This document shows, piece after piece, positions 52,883 to 61,309 of a stretch of DNA of 64,000 nucleotides. How positions within the stretch are numbered: position 1 is the first letter of the stretch; each line of letters begins with the position of its first letter. The stretch is from Methanospirillum purgamenti (GTDB taxonomy: Archaea; Halobacteriota; Methanomicrobia; Methanomicrobiales; Methanospirillaceae), in assembly GCF_018502485.1 (NCBI RefSeq), contig NZ_CP075546.1; one strand, 5' to 3'. The notes beneath the pieces are model-generated. The model worked only from the letters and a program-made list of their open reading frames with translations, was not told where the DNA came from and made no database searches. The position numbers and the translations under genes are program-made.

Positions 52883-54368
52883 GATACTCCCTCAGCAGAC
52901 GGTTCATCCCCGTGATGACCGCCTCCACGCTGGCCTGGATAATGTCAGTTCTGGCACCGCGTGATGTTATCGTGTGTCCATCTTTTCTAAGCTTTACGGT
53001 AACTTCTACCATGGCGTCTGTTCCGCCGGTGACTGCATCTACATGATACTCATCAAGTCTGATGTCTCCGGCCACTGCAACGGACTGCTGTAATACCCGG
53101 AGTGCAGCATCAACCGGGCCATCTCCAGTCGCTGCACCAGTCACTTCCTTTCCATTTACCTGCATGGTAACAGAAGCAGTTGGAATTACATTTGTTCCTG
53201 AAACAACTGTATACTGCTTGAGTGAGATGACCGGCCTGCATTCGAGAAGCATGACCGCGTCTGATATAGCCATGACATCGGTATCAGTAACCCGCCGTCC
53301 TTCATCACCCAGAGTCTTGATTCGTTTTACAATCTCCTCAAGCTGACGGGGATTTGGAGAATACCCAAGCTCAGTCAGGGCGGCTTTTACCGAGGCAGAC
53401 CCGGAATGTTTCCCAAGAACAATACGCCGCATTCTTCCCACAAGCTCTGGTGCAATCGGCTCATATGTCCGGGTGTCTCTGAAGAGTCCATGAGCATGGA
53501 TCCCACTCTCATGAGTAAATGCCATAGTCCCGACAATCGGCTTGTTTGTAGCAAATGGAACACCAGTAAGTCGTGAAACCAAGGTCGACAGAGGATAGAT
53601 CTTTCTTGTTTCTATACCTGTGTCCACCTTATACAGATGTTCAAGAGCCATAACCACTTCTTCGAACGGGGTGTTACCTGCACGCTCCCCGAGTCCGTTG
53701 ACCGTTACATGACAACAGGATGCTCCGGCTTTCAGTGCAGCAAGTGTGTTTGCAAGGGCAAGCCCAAGATCATTGTGACAATGTATACTTAGTGGTGCAA
53801 GACAAAGAGGTGGTATTATCTCCGCAGTTACTTCCGGAGTAAGCACTCCGACAGTGTCACAGAAACAGAGCCGATCTGCACCATGCTCAATACCTGCAGC
53901 ATAGAGGGTTTGGAGAAATTCCATGTCTGCTCTTGATGCATCTTCACCAGAGAGTTCTACAATAAGACCGCGGGTTTTTGCATATTCAACAGCTTCCATA
54001 GCCATTGAAAATACCTGTTCACGAGTCTTTTGCATCTTGCGTTCTATGTGAAGGTCTGAAACAGGAACAACCAGATGAACTGAATCTGCCCCAGCATCAG
54101 CAGCACAGTCTATATCCTGTGGTAATGCCCGGACATAGGTGCAGCATTCAGCGGACAGACCTGCCTGTGCAATAAGACGGATAGCTTCCCGTTCACCTTC
54201 AGAGGCAACCGCAGACCCTGCTTCGATGACATGAACCCCGATGTCTGATAATGCAGTGGCTATCTCTACCTTGTCTGTTGGAGACAGAGAGACGCCAGGG
54301 GTCTGTTCGCCATCTCGAAGCGTTGTATCCAGGAATCGAATCTTTTCATCGCGCAATAAAACAATCAC
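52854..54368 (-). CDS. LeuA/CimA-type synthase (2-isopropylmalate or citramalate synthase)
   Basis: 504 residues. The HMGL-like barrel begins FLDTTLRDGEQTPGVSLS; the metal motif is HCHNDLGLALANTLAALKAG, and GERAGNTPFEEVVMAL and HESGIHAHGL are also present. The C-terminal ~120 residues are the LeuA dimer/allosteric domain. It condenses acetyl-CoA with 2-ketoisovalerate (leucine) or pyruvate (isoleucine via citramalate); the two cannot be told apart by eye. The start is a GTG at 54368 with GGGAGTGA upstream. It is the first gene of the ilvB-ilvN operon. Confidence 0.9.
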   Translation of the reverse strand: MIVLLRDEKIRFLDTTLRDGEQTPGVSLSPTDKVEIATALSDIGVHVIEAGSAVASEGEREAIRLIAQAGLSAECCTYVRALPQDIDCAADAGADSVHLVVPVSDLHIERKMQKTREQVFSMAMEAVEYAKTRGLIVELSGEDASRADMEFLQTLYAAGIEHGADRLCFCDTVGVLTPEVTAEIIPPLCLAPLSIHCHNDLGLALANTLAALKAGASCCHVTVNGLGERAGNTPFEEVVMALEHLYKVDTGIETRKIYPLSTLVSRLTGVPFATNKPIVGTMAFTHESGIHAHGLFRDTRTYEPIAPELVGRMRRIVLGKHSGSASVKAALTELGYSPNPRQLEEIVKRIKTLGDEGRRVTDTDVMAISDAVMLLECRPVISLKQYTVVSGTNVIPTASVTMQVNGKEVTGAATGDGPVDAALRVLQQSVAVAGDIRLDEYHVDAVTGGTDAMVEVTVKLRKDGHTITSRGARTDIIQASVEAVITGMNRLLREYHEKRSTNTD

Positions 54369-54449
54369 TCATAGGATGTCACTCCCGGATCAATGTCGTC
54401 GTTAGAATGCATATAAATTTTCCATCCATTCAATGAAGGTTTTAAATGA

Positions 54450-54480
54450 TGGTGCAAAATTGAAAGAAAAGTGGTGCATA
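54450..54480. promoter_or_regulatory. Paired TGGTGCA boxes upstream of the LeuA/CimA operon
   Basis: Two direct copies of TGGTGCA (54450-54456 and 54472-54478), 22 bases apart, i.e. two helical turns, 80-110 bases before the GTG start. The same word recurs three times before ilvC. Confidence 0.6.
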
Positions 54481-54521
54481 TTTACCCCGTTCGAGCATAG
54501 GGTATGATCCTGACACACTTT

Positions 54522-55217
54522 TTATCGAGCCTTGGCCTGCACCCGTGGCTCAATGAGCGTCCATATCCAGTCAGCCATCTCACGAATGTTCTTTGTCTGA
54601 ACATACACATCCCCGGGTCCGGTAATATCGGTGACTAAAAATTCCCCACTCAGAAGAGTTTCTTTCCATCCACCAAATTTTGTTACCTGGTACTGACATG
54701 AATCACTAAATGCAACCAGGTGGAAGTTATCAACAATAAGCCGTTCTCCAGCTCCAAGAACATGCTTGTCAATCGCTCCAAAGGTATTGATAAAAAGAAG
54801 TCCTTCTCCGGATACTTTAATCATAAAAAGTCCCTGGCCAAACAACCCCTTTGAAAAGCCCTGCCATTCCACATCAAGATTGACATCTTTTTCTGAAGCG
54901 AGATACGCTGATTTCTGGATGATAAATCCTTTTCCCGGTGAAACCTGCAAGGTGTCTACGTCTCCTAAGGGGGCCGCTGAAAATCCGGCTTTTCCAGGTG
55001 AGTTTGTGGCTGTAAAATCATTCACAAAGAAAGACTGACCGCCGATGAGGGCCATTCCTATCGAACCAAGAAGCCCCTTTTTTCGCATCCGTGTATGAAC
55101 CTCAATAGAAGGCTGCATCCAGCTCATCGATCCTGCTTCAGCAGTGATGGATTCATTCGGTTGCAGGGTCACTTCAAGCATTGCGTAGGATGGTTTGTAC
55201 TTGATCTCATACTGCAT
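54522..55217 (-). CDS. TIGR00266/AIM24-family protein
   Basis: 231 residues from ATG 55217, where the family normally starts (MQYEIKYKPSYAMLEVTL); the frame is open to 55307 but that part would cover the TGGTGCA boxes. Family marks: ESITAEAGSMSWMQPSIEV, GGQSFFVNDFTA, GFSAAPLGDVDTL. It is a beta-structured cytoplasmic protein of unknown function, related to mitochondrial AIM24. It lies between the two parts of the branched-chain amino acid cluster. Confidence 0.85.
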   Translation of the reverse strand: MQYEIKYKPSYAMLEVTLQPNESITAEAGSMSWMQPSIEVHTRMRKKGLLGSIGMALIGGQSFFVNDFTATNSPGKAGFSAAPLGDVDTLQVSPGKGFIIQKSAYLASEKDVNLDVEWQGFSKGLFGQGLFMIKVSGEGLLFINTFGAIDKHVLGAGERLIVDNFHLVAFSDSCQYQVTKFGGWKETLLSGEFLVTDITGPGDVYVQTKNIREMADWIWTLIEPRVQAKAR

Positions 55218-55284
55218 GGTATTTCCGTCAGATGAAGCCTGGATGTCTGATGAGATAAGCACTCTGGTTCGTTGATCTTTTACA

Positions 55285-55331
55285 GTGGTGCATTTAATGC
55301 GCGACAATGCACCACATTACCAATGGTGCAT
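55285..55331. promoter_or_regulatory. TGGTGCA box array between aim24-like gene and ilvC
   Basis: GTGGTGCAT at 55285-55293 and its perfect inverse ATGCACCAC at 55307-55315 form a 9-bp inverted repeat. A third copy (ATGGTGCAT) is at 55323-55331. It lies in the divergent promoter region, ~90 bases before the ilvC start. Confidence 0.7.
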
Positions 55332-55419
55332 TCATGGTCCGGATTCGGATCACACATGAAGGAAAAAAGATATCAGGTCCACCCCAATGAATGAGAAGAG
55401 AACAAGACAAGAGGCTATC

Positions 55420-56412
55420 ATGTTAGAGAAATACTATGACAAAGATGCCGACATGTCAGCTATCTCTTCAAAGACGATAGCAGTCATCGGGTATGGATCC
55501 CAGGGCAGAGGACAGGCATTAAACCTGAAAGATAGCGGTCTTAACGTTGTTATCGGTCTTCGTCCAGGTAAGAGCTGGGACCTGGCAAAAAGTGAAGGTT
55601 TTGAAGTGATGGAAGTCGCCGATGCAGCAAAAAAGGCAGATGTTATTCAGATCCTCATCCCTGATGAACACCAGGGAGCAGTCTACCGTGAACAGATTGC
55701 AAAAGGACTTACCAAAGGCAAGACCCTCATGTTCTCACACGGATTTAACATCCACTTCGGCCAGATTGTTCCCCCGGCTGATGTAGATGTAGTCATGGTG
55801 GCACCAAAAGGACCAGGACATATGGTTCGGCGGACATATACCGAAGGAAAGGGTGTTCCCGCACTCATCGCTATCCACCAGGATGTTTCTGGAAATGCAC
55901 GAAAACTTGCTCTTGCTTATGCAAAAGGAATTGGAGCCACCCGTGCAGTTGTCTTTGAGACATCATTCCGCGAGGAGACCGAGACTGATCTCTTTGGAGA
56001 ACAGGCAGTTTTGTGTGGTGGAATGACATCACTCATTCGGGCAGGATTTGAAACCCTTGTTGAAGCTGGATATGCACCGGAAATGGCATATCTTGAGGTA
56101 CTCCATGAGACAAAACTCATCGTTGACCTCATTTATGAAGGTGGATTTACTAAAATGCGTAATGCAATCTCGAACACTGCACAGTTTGGAGACCTGACCA
56201 GGGGACCCAGAGTTATTGGTCAGGAATCATATCTGGCTATGCAGGAGATTCTTGAAGAAATTCAGACAGGAGCATTTGCAAAAGAATGGATGCTTGAGAA
56301 TATGGTCAATCGTCCTGTATTTACCGCACTCACCAAAGCAGATGAAGAGCACCTCATCGAAGAAGTTGGAAAAGAGATCAGGGCAACCATGCCCCAGTTT
56401 AAAAATCTCTAA
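55420..56412 (+). CDS. ilvC: Ketol-acid reductoisomerase
   Basis: 330 residues from ATG 55420, with GAGG six bases upstream; ATG 55387 is possible but gives an atypical N-terminus. The NADPH-binding loop is VIGYGSQGRGQALNL and the catalytic segments are HGFNIHFGQI, DLFGEQAVLCGG, and the C-terminal EVLHETKLIVDLIYEGG and ISNTAQFGD motifs. It is a class I enzyme of the normal length. It converts acetolactate to dihydroxyisovalerate in valine and leucine synthesis. The TGGTGCA boxes upstream link it to the synthase operon. Confidence 0.96.
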   Translation: MLEKYYDKDADMSAISSKTIAVIGYGSQGRGQALNLKDSGLNVVIGLRPGKSWDLAKSEGFEVMEVADAAKKADVIQILIPDEHQGAVYREQIAKGLTKGKTLMFSHGFNIHFGQIVPPADVDVVMVAPKGPGHMVRRTYTEGKGVPALIAIHQDVSGNARKLALAYAKGIGATRAVVFETSFREETETDLFGEQAVLCGGMTSLIRAGFETLVEAGYAPEMAYLEVLHETKLIVDLIYEGGFTKMRNAISNTAQFGDLTRGPRVIGQESYLAMQEILEEIQTGAFAKEWMLENMVNRPVFTALTKADEEHLIEEVGKEIRATMPQFKNL

Positions 56413-57650
56413 ATATTCTCAATATTATTTTTTCCTGACAGACAAAGAACCATAAAGCGTTCAATATCCGGAAGAATGTCAGACGAACGCTTTCGGATAG
56501 AACGGATGCTGTCATCACGCTGGTTCATTCCACAATGAGCAAGATTATTTCGAAGATCAGATACCCGAATCCAGATCCTGACCAACTCTTTCCAGTCTGG
56601 ATACAATATCAGATCATTTGAATATTGGGTTTTGTCATATGATTTTTGTTGCAAATCCAAAGCTCCACCGGTCAATGTTCTGGATACCTGGTGGCGGATA
56701 TCAGCATCCAACCAGTTTGCATTCACATTCATCCGAATCATTAAAAGAGTTATCAGTACTTCGCGGGCAAGAGTAACTGCCTGGAGATATAATCCCTTAT
56801 CAAGCTGGAATGATATCACCCGGATCTGTTTTTGAATATATTCTTCCGAGCAGTGATCAGGTTCAGGTTCTGCTGCAAGATCTGCAAGTTCCCTGGTTGC
56901 TCCAAGAACGGGAACAAGGGATGGAGCATACCTGACCAGCTCTTCATTGACTTCATCCATATCACGGACTATTCCTGATGCAGCATACATCGCATCAACC
57001 GGACGAGCAAGGCGGACTGCGTCACTAAATTGCCAGAGTAAGCTTGCCCAACCAGTCAAACGAACCGGAGGATTTTGTTCTTCTCCTGACCGGTGAATGT
57101 TGCCTTGTAGATGATTGAGAAGGTTGTATATTGGCTCTGCATCAACATAGTGCGTAACTGATCTGACTCCTGCAATCCAATCCAAAATGTCCATCAAGGG
57201 TTTGAGGTCTACGAACCTGCAAAATCCATCATCACCAATAGCAGGTGCATAGATAACACCACGAATTGTTACATGTCTGACCGAGTGGAGATAAGAAGCG
57301 GCCAGGAAGGTCATGAAGGGTAACGAATGGCACCCTGCTGTGATATCGAAGAGAATTTCTTCATGATCAAGGGGGAGGGTACATAAAATACTAAAAATCT
57401 CCCACAGCTGATCTTCATCAGTTCCACATGGGATCCATACTTTGTTAACCGGAATATTACGGCTTTCTAAAGATGAAGCAATATGTGCAGCAGCCGGTTC
57501 AGAAAGGCAAAGAATAATCTCATTTGGATGATACAAATGAAATATTGCCTCCTGAACAAGGTCTGATTCCATACAGGTTGTGTCACGACAATATCTTCTT
57601 TTTTCTAATAGGCCAGGACCAGCAAATGAGATACATCGCATCTGATTCAT
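56409..57650 (-). CDS. CARF-HEPN protein, Csx1/TIGR02221-like (orphan)
   Basis: 413 residues. The N-terminal ~170 residues fit a CARF domain of the TIGR02221 (Csx1/Csx2) type, with the ligand-site motif ILFDITAGCHSLPF (101-112) where DITxGxxxLP is characteristic. The family segment GLYLQAVTLAREVLI follows. The C-terminal HEPN nuclease motif Rx4H is R367-NNLA-H372. Such proteins are ribonucleases switched on by cyclic oligoadenylate made by type III CRISPR complexes. No cas10, csm or CRISPR array is in the window. Tail-to-tail overlap with ilvC (4 bases). Confidence 0.8.
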   Translation of the reverse strand: MNQMRCISFAGPGLLEKRRYCRDTTCMESDLVQEAIFHLYHPNEIILCLSEPAAAHIASSLESRNIPVNKVWIPCGTDEDQLWEIFSILCTLPLDHEEILFDITAGCHSLPFMTFLAASYLHSVRHVTIRGVIYAPAIGDDGFCRFVDLKPLMDILDWIAGVRSVTHYVDAEPIYNLLNHLQGNIHRSGEEQNPPVRLTGWASLLWQFSDAVRLARPVDAMYAASGIVRDMDEVNEELVRYAPSLVPVLGATRELADLAAEPEPDHCSEEYIQKQIRVISFQLDKGLYLQAVTLAREVLITLLMIRMNVNANWLDADIRHQVSRTLTGGALDLQQKSYDKTQYSNDLILYPDWKELVRIWIRVSDLRNNLAHCGMNQRDDSIRSIRKRSSDILPDIERFMVLCLSGKNNIENI

Positions 57651-57703
57651 TCATTTGTTTACATGCCTATATGTAACTGAACGAATATCTTGTGGCTTCA
57701 TCG

Positions 57704-58831
57704 ATGAAAATTGCATTTGTATATGATGTGCTCTATCCGGATACCATAGGGGGGGTAGAAAAGCGGATATATGAGATTGGCAAACGTCTTGCGAAACGAG
57801 GTCATGAAGTTCATGTATTTCCTATGACCACAGGATCAGGGAATGAGATTATCCGCCGCGATGGACTAATTATACACCCGGTATGCCGACCAATTGGGCT
57901 TTATACAGGAGGGAGACGATCAGTCTTTCAGGCAGTCTGGTATGCTCTACACCTCTTTCCAGTTCTTCTCAGGATTCGGGTTGACATCATAGATTGTCAG
58001 AATTTCCCATATTTTCCCATTGTAATATCCAGGATCATCGGATGGCTTAGACATGAAAATTATGTAATTACCTGGCATGAATGCTGGGGAGAATTTTGGT
58101 ACCAATACCTTGGTCTTGGTGGATTTTTTGGGAGACTAACTGAAAAATTTTCGCTTCTTTTATCACATCATTCCATTGCAGTGTCACATCATACAGTAAC
58201 TCGGATGAAAGCAGAAGAAAAAACATGTGAACCGATAATTATCCCGAATGGCATTACTCTTGATGATATCACCATAATCCAGCCATTTACAAAACAGGTG
58301 GATGTAATATTTGTTGGCCGGTTTATACCAGAAAAACATCCGGAACTCGTTATTGAGGCTATCAGGATTCTTGTACATACCTATCCTACTATCACCTGTT
58401 CACTGATAGGAGATGGACCGATGATGTCAGAATTACAAGAAAAAATTCACGATTATAGACTTTCTGATAATATTCATCTTGAAGGGTTTATCCGCGATTA
58501 TAAAGAGGTTATCGGAAGAATAAAATCTGCCCGGGTATTTGTGCTCCCCAGTGAGCGGGAGGGATTCGGAATTGTCTGTGTTGAGGCATTGGCATGTAAT
58601 GTCCCCATCGTAACTACACAATATCCCCTGAATGCAGCTTGTGACCATGTTCTGCCAGGATGTGGGTATGCTGCGATGCCAAATGCTCAGGATATTGCTA
58701 AAGGGATTCAGATGTACCTATTCAGACAACCAGAGGTGTCCGTTATTCACGATTATATTAAGAAACATGACTGGGACACAATTGTCTGTTTGCTTGAACA
58801 GACATACAACAAACTGATCTTATCCAAATGA
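57704..58831 (+). CDS. Family 4 glycosyltransferase
   Basis: 375 residues from ATG 57704; a GTG at 57692 is open upstream. GT-B fold, GT4 type: IGGVEKRIYEIGKRLAKRGHEV near the N-terminus, NGITLDD in the linker, VGRFIPEKHPELVIEAI in the second domain and the sugar-nucleotide motif EREGFGIVCVEALAC. It transfers a sugar to an unknown acceptor at the membrane or in the cytoplasm. It is not in a polysaccharide cluster here. It is divergent from the CARF-HEPN gene. Confidence 0.88.
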   Translation: MKIAFVYDVLYPDTIGGVEKRIYEIGKRLAKRGHEVHVFPMTTGSGNEIIRRDGLIIHPVCRPIGLYTGGRRSVFQAVWYALHLFPVLLRIRVDIIDCQNFPYFPIVISRIIGWLRHENYVITWHECWGEFWYQYLGLGGFFGRLTEKFSLLLSHHSIAVSHHTVTRMKAEEKTCEPIIIPNGITLDDITIIQPFTKQVDVIFVGRFIPEKHPELVIEAIRILVHTYPTITCSLIGDGPMMSELQEKIHDYRLSDNIHLEGFIRDYKEVIGRIKSARVFVLPSEREGFGIVCVEALACNVPIVTTQYPLNAACDHVLPGCGYAAMPNAQDIAKGIQMYLFRQPEVSVIHDYIKKHDWDTIVCLLEQTYNKLILSK

Positions 58832-58885
58832 GAAGTTCTTCCCTGTCTTGAGGAGAGGCTTAATGGATCTGAGAAGAATACTATC

Positions 58886-59188
58886 ATGGAAGAAATAAAA
58901 TTTCTCCGGGATAATACTGAAGTATCAGGGTATATCATTCCTATTGGTCCAGTCAACCTCGTTTTTGCAAAAACCAATAAGGGTATTGTCGGATGCGGTG
59001 CCATTGATGTTATCGCCCTTGAGAAATTTCATATTCCGGCAGTTAAAGTCAAACCCTCCTCTGGAGATTCAATACATGACATTGATGAACTTCTGAAAGG
59101 GGTTGTGGTTGTAGTAAATTCTGATGCAAAAGAAGCAGGTATTCATCTGGACATGACCGGAGAAGAAGCGATTTTATCACTTCTCTGA
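58886..59188 (+). CDS. DUF1805 family protein
   Basis: 100 residues. The pattern GPVNLVFAKTNKGIVGCGAIDVIALEKFHIPAVKV is typical of DUF1805 (YunC-like). A small alpha/beta cytoplasmic protein with unknown function, found widely in methanogens and Bacillus. It is followed 50 bases later by a universal stress protein gene. Confidence 0.8.
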   Translation: MEEIKFLRDNTEVSGYIIPIGPVNLVFAKTNKGIVGCGAIDVIALEKFHIPAVKVKPSSGDSIHDIDELLKGVVVVVNSDAKEAGIHLDMTGEEAILSLL

Positions 59189-59239
59189 TTTTCATTTGAT
59201 ACAATCTGGAAAGGCACATTTTTAAGGAAGCATGAGGTA

Positions 59240-59704
59240 ATGAAAAGTATGTTTTCCCATATTCTAGCTGGAGTAGATGGCTCAAAGGAGAGCTTTCGAG
59301 CACTTTCTTTTGCATTAACCTTAGCAAAACAGTTCAATGGAACGGTTGACGCAATGTATTCAATCCCCCCACGGATATATGCAGAACTAGCCGAACGTGA
59401 AGTAAAAGTAGAAGAACCCACAGGTGATGTAAAATTTATTAGTATGCTTCAACAGGAAGAAAACCACATCAGAGATTTAGTTCAGAGTTATGCTGAAAAA
59501 GAAGGAATTTCAATAGGATTTCATACCCGAGTAGGTGATCCTGTAGATTCGATGATGGAGTTTGTATCAACATCAAAAATTGATCTAATTATCGTCGGAT
59601 CATCAGGGAAAGGTATGGCAGACCGGTTAATCCTTGGAAGTGTCAGTACTGGGATCGTACATAAAAGTCCAGTGCCAGTGCTCGTTACGAAGCCTGAATC
59701 CTGA
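59240..59704 (+). CDS. Universal stress protein (UspA family)
   Basis: 154 residues. HILAGVDGSKESFRALSFAL at the N-terminus and the ATP-binding motif VGSSGKGMADRLILGSVS near the C-terminus (G-x2-G-x9-GS) put it in the ATP-binding UspA subgroup. Such proteins bind ATP as dimers and act in stress responses. GAGGTAATG-like sequence precedes the ATG. Confidence 0.9.
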   Translation: MKSMFSHILAGVDGSKESFRALSFALTLAKQFNGTVDAMYSIPPRIYAELAEREVKVEEPTGDVKFISMLQQEENHIRDLVQSYAEKEGISIGFHTRVGDPVDSMMEFVSTSKIDLIIVGSSGKGMADRLILGSVSTGIVHKSPVPVLVTKPES

Positions 59705-59728
59705 AAAATTTATTTTTATCCCTTCAGG
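59700..59728. terminator. Possible bidirectional terminator between usp and DUF4013 genes
   Basis: CCTGAA and TTCAGG arms flank a T-rich 17-base loop between the two convergent genes. The stem is short (6 bp), so the assignment is weak. Confidence 0.4.
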
Positions 59729-60416
59729 GACGGTTATAATAAACATTACCGTTTATTTTAGCAAGAAATACTGACCAGAGTGGTGTTAATGCCAGTAAGG
59801 CAAGCCATCCCAGAATTGGGATCATAGTTAAGCCGGAAATTATAAAGAAAAACACTGTCGTCAGTAACCATACAATAATCCACATAACAATGTAACTTCC
59901 CCATCCAATTCCATCAGATATATTCCGGGTTATTTCTCCAATACTAAAGGCGTCTAATAACCTGCCAGATCGTGAAAAGTGCACATATGCCATGTTCATC
60001 ACAAGTGTTATGAGAAGGAATACCAGGAATGCGAGGAAGAGTCCGATACTTCCAACCATAAGTCCACCAATATGAGTCATTTTTCCTTCTGCAAACAAAC
60101 CGGCTAGCGCAGAAATTACACCAACAGCTCCAAATGCAAGTGCGATGATAATTGCTGGTATCATGTACAGAATGGTAACTATGTTCATCTTCCAGCCATC
60201 GACAAATAATTTACCATACTCATCTATCTCTGGGGCCATATCATCCGGTTGTGCATATACCCGGACCAGGTATCCACTGACAAGGGGTATGATGTTTATA
60301 GTGAACATCTGGATGAGTGAAAGAATAATTAGAACTATCCATCGTTTCCAGTGATCTATTAGACCTGTTTTTACGTACTCTGAAGCATTTGAAATAATAG
60401 CGGAATACGATGCCAT
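59724..60416 (-). CDS. DUF4013 membrane protein, divergent member
   Basis: 230 residues with about six membrane segments. Family marks are looser than in the other three: HWKRWIVLIILSLIQ, YLVRVYAQPDDMAPEIDEYGKLFVDGWK and MNMAYVHFSRSGRLLDAFSIGEI. It lacks a zinc ribbon. The TATA-like TTATATTATTATATC lies upstream. It shows that the family is present both in the AT-rich island and in ordinary chromosome. Confidence 0.8.
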   Translation of the reverse strand: MASYSAIISNASEYVKTGLIDHWKRWIVLIILSLIQMFTINIIPLVSGYLVRVYAQPDDMAPEIDEYGKLFVDGWKMNIVTILYMIPAIIIALAFGAVGVISALAGLFAEGKMTHIGGLMVGSIGLFLAFLVFLLITLVMNMAYVHFSRSGRLLDAFSIGEITRNISDGIGWGSYIVMWIIVWLLTTVFFFIISGLTMIPILGWLALLALTPLWSVFLAKINGNVYYNRP

Positions 60417-60521
60417 GTATGTTGATTGGTTTTGATATAATAATATAATTATGAAAAGATGAAATCCGGTGGGTGATTTGGATACATTTCTAAGAAAATA
60501 TATTCCGGATAAACCGGAATA

Positions 60522-60812
60522 TCAGAGGTATTCTGGATCGTAAAAGAAATTACACGTACAATGACCAGCCTGTTCAAGTTCATGTACATGATACTCACAG
60601 GGACAAATGATGGCCTTATCTTTCTCTTTATCTCCTGAACGAATACGGCACGGACAATACCGCTCACCATGTCGGTCAGAATTCCGGGACAGCCCCTTGA
60701 TCACTGCATTTCGTTGTTTTTCATCAGGATTGAGAACCCATCCTTTCGATCGGGAATACTCCAGAGCCCAACTTTTTATTTCATCTTCAGTTTCTGCCAC
60801 AGGATCTCCCAT
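60522..60812 (-). CDS. Ferredoxin:thioredoxin reductase catalytic subunit
   Basis: 96 residues. Cysteines follow the family pattern CPC-x14-CPC-x12-CTC: C53/C55, C70/C72 and C85/C87 (RYCPCRIR, IICPCEYH, GHCTCNFF). These bind a [4Fe-4S] cluster next to a redox-active disulfide that reduces thioredoxin with electrons from ferredoxin. In methanogens the catalytic subunit works without the plant-type variable subunit, and none is encoded here. Expected cytoplasmic, upstream of thioredoxin-dependent regulation. Confidence 0.92.
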   Translation of the reverse strand: MGDPVAETEDEIKSWALEYSRSKGWVLNPDEKQRNAVIKGLSRNSDRHGERYCPCRIRSGDKEKDKAIICPCEYHVHELEQAGHCTCNFFYDPEYL

Positions 60813-61309
60813 GTAAGTTTCAGCTCACACAGACTTCAATATAATGGACTAAAAAGTTCCACATTTTTCCACCATGATTCCATCCAATTGATCTGAATAT
60901 GTCTATCCGGCAGTATTTTTTAAAAAATGAGGCTCATTTTTGCCAATTTAAACCTCTGGATCACATTATCAAGAAAGAAATTTGAACAAACCATACCCAT
61001 TTATGTTTTCCATGGATTTTTCGCAAAGTTATCTGGTTTTCATGTCCATTGGGATCACGTCTTCCTTTTATGGTAAAAGAGAGGTAATAACAGCTGTTAG
61101 TAATAATTATGTATATTTGACAGAATTTAAGGGGAGTATTTTCTCCCTGCGCTGCTTAATATATCCTTCCCTGTTGTTTAATCAGGTGCAAAATTGGAAC
61201 AACATTTCGCTCACTCATCTGACATCATATCAAAATTTGCCAAGAAAGAAGTAACCATCAACGAACTCATAAAATTTTGTGAAAAAAAGAAAATCGAAAG
61301 GGGATTTTC
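60813..61309. other. Intergenic region, no gene called
   Basis: About 500 bases. Plus-strand frames at 60982 and 61194 lack start signals; the second is antisense to purC. AT-rich with no repeats that I can see. It should contain the promoter of the FTR gene near its left end. Confidence 0.5.
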
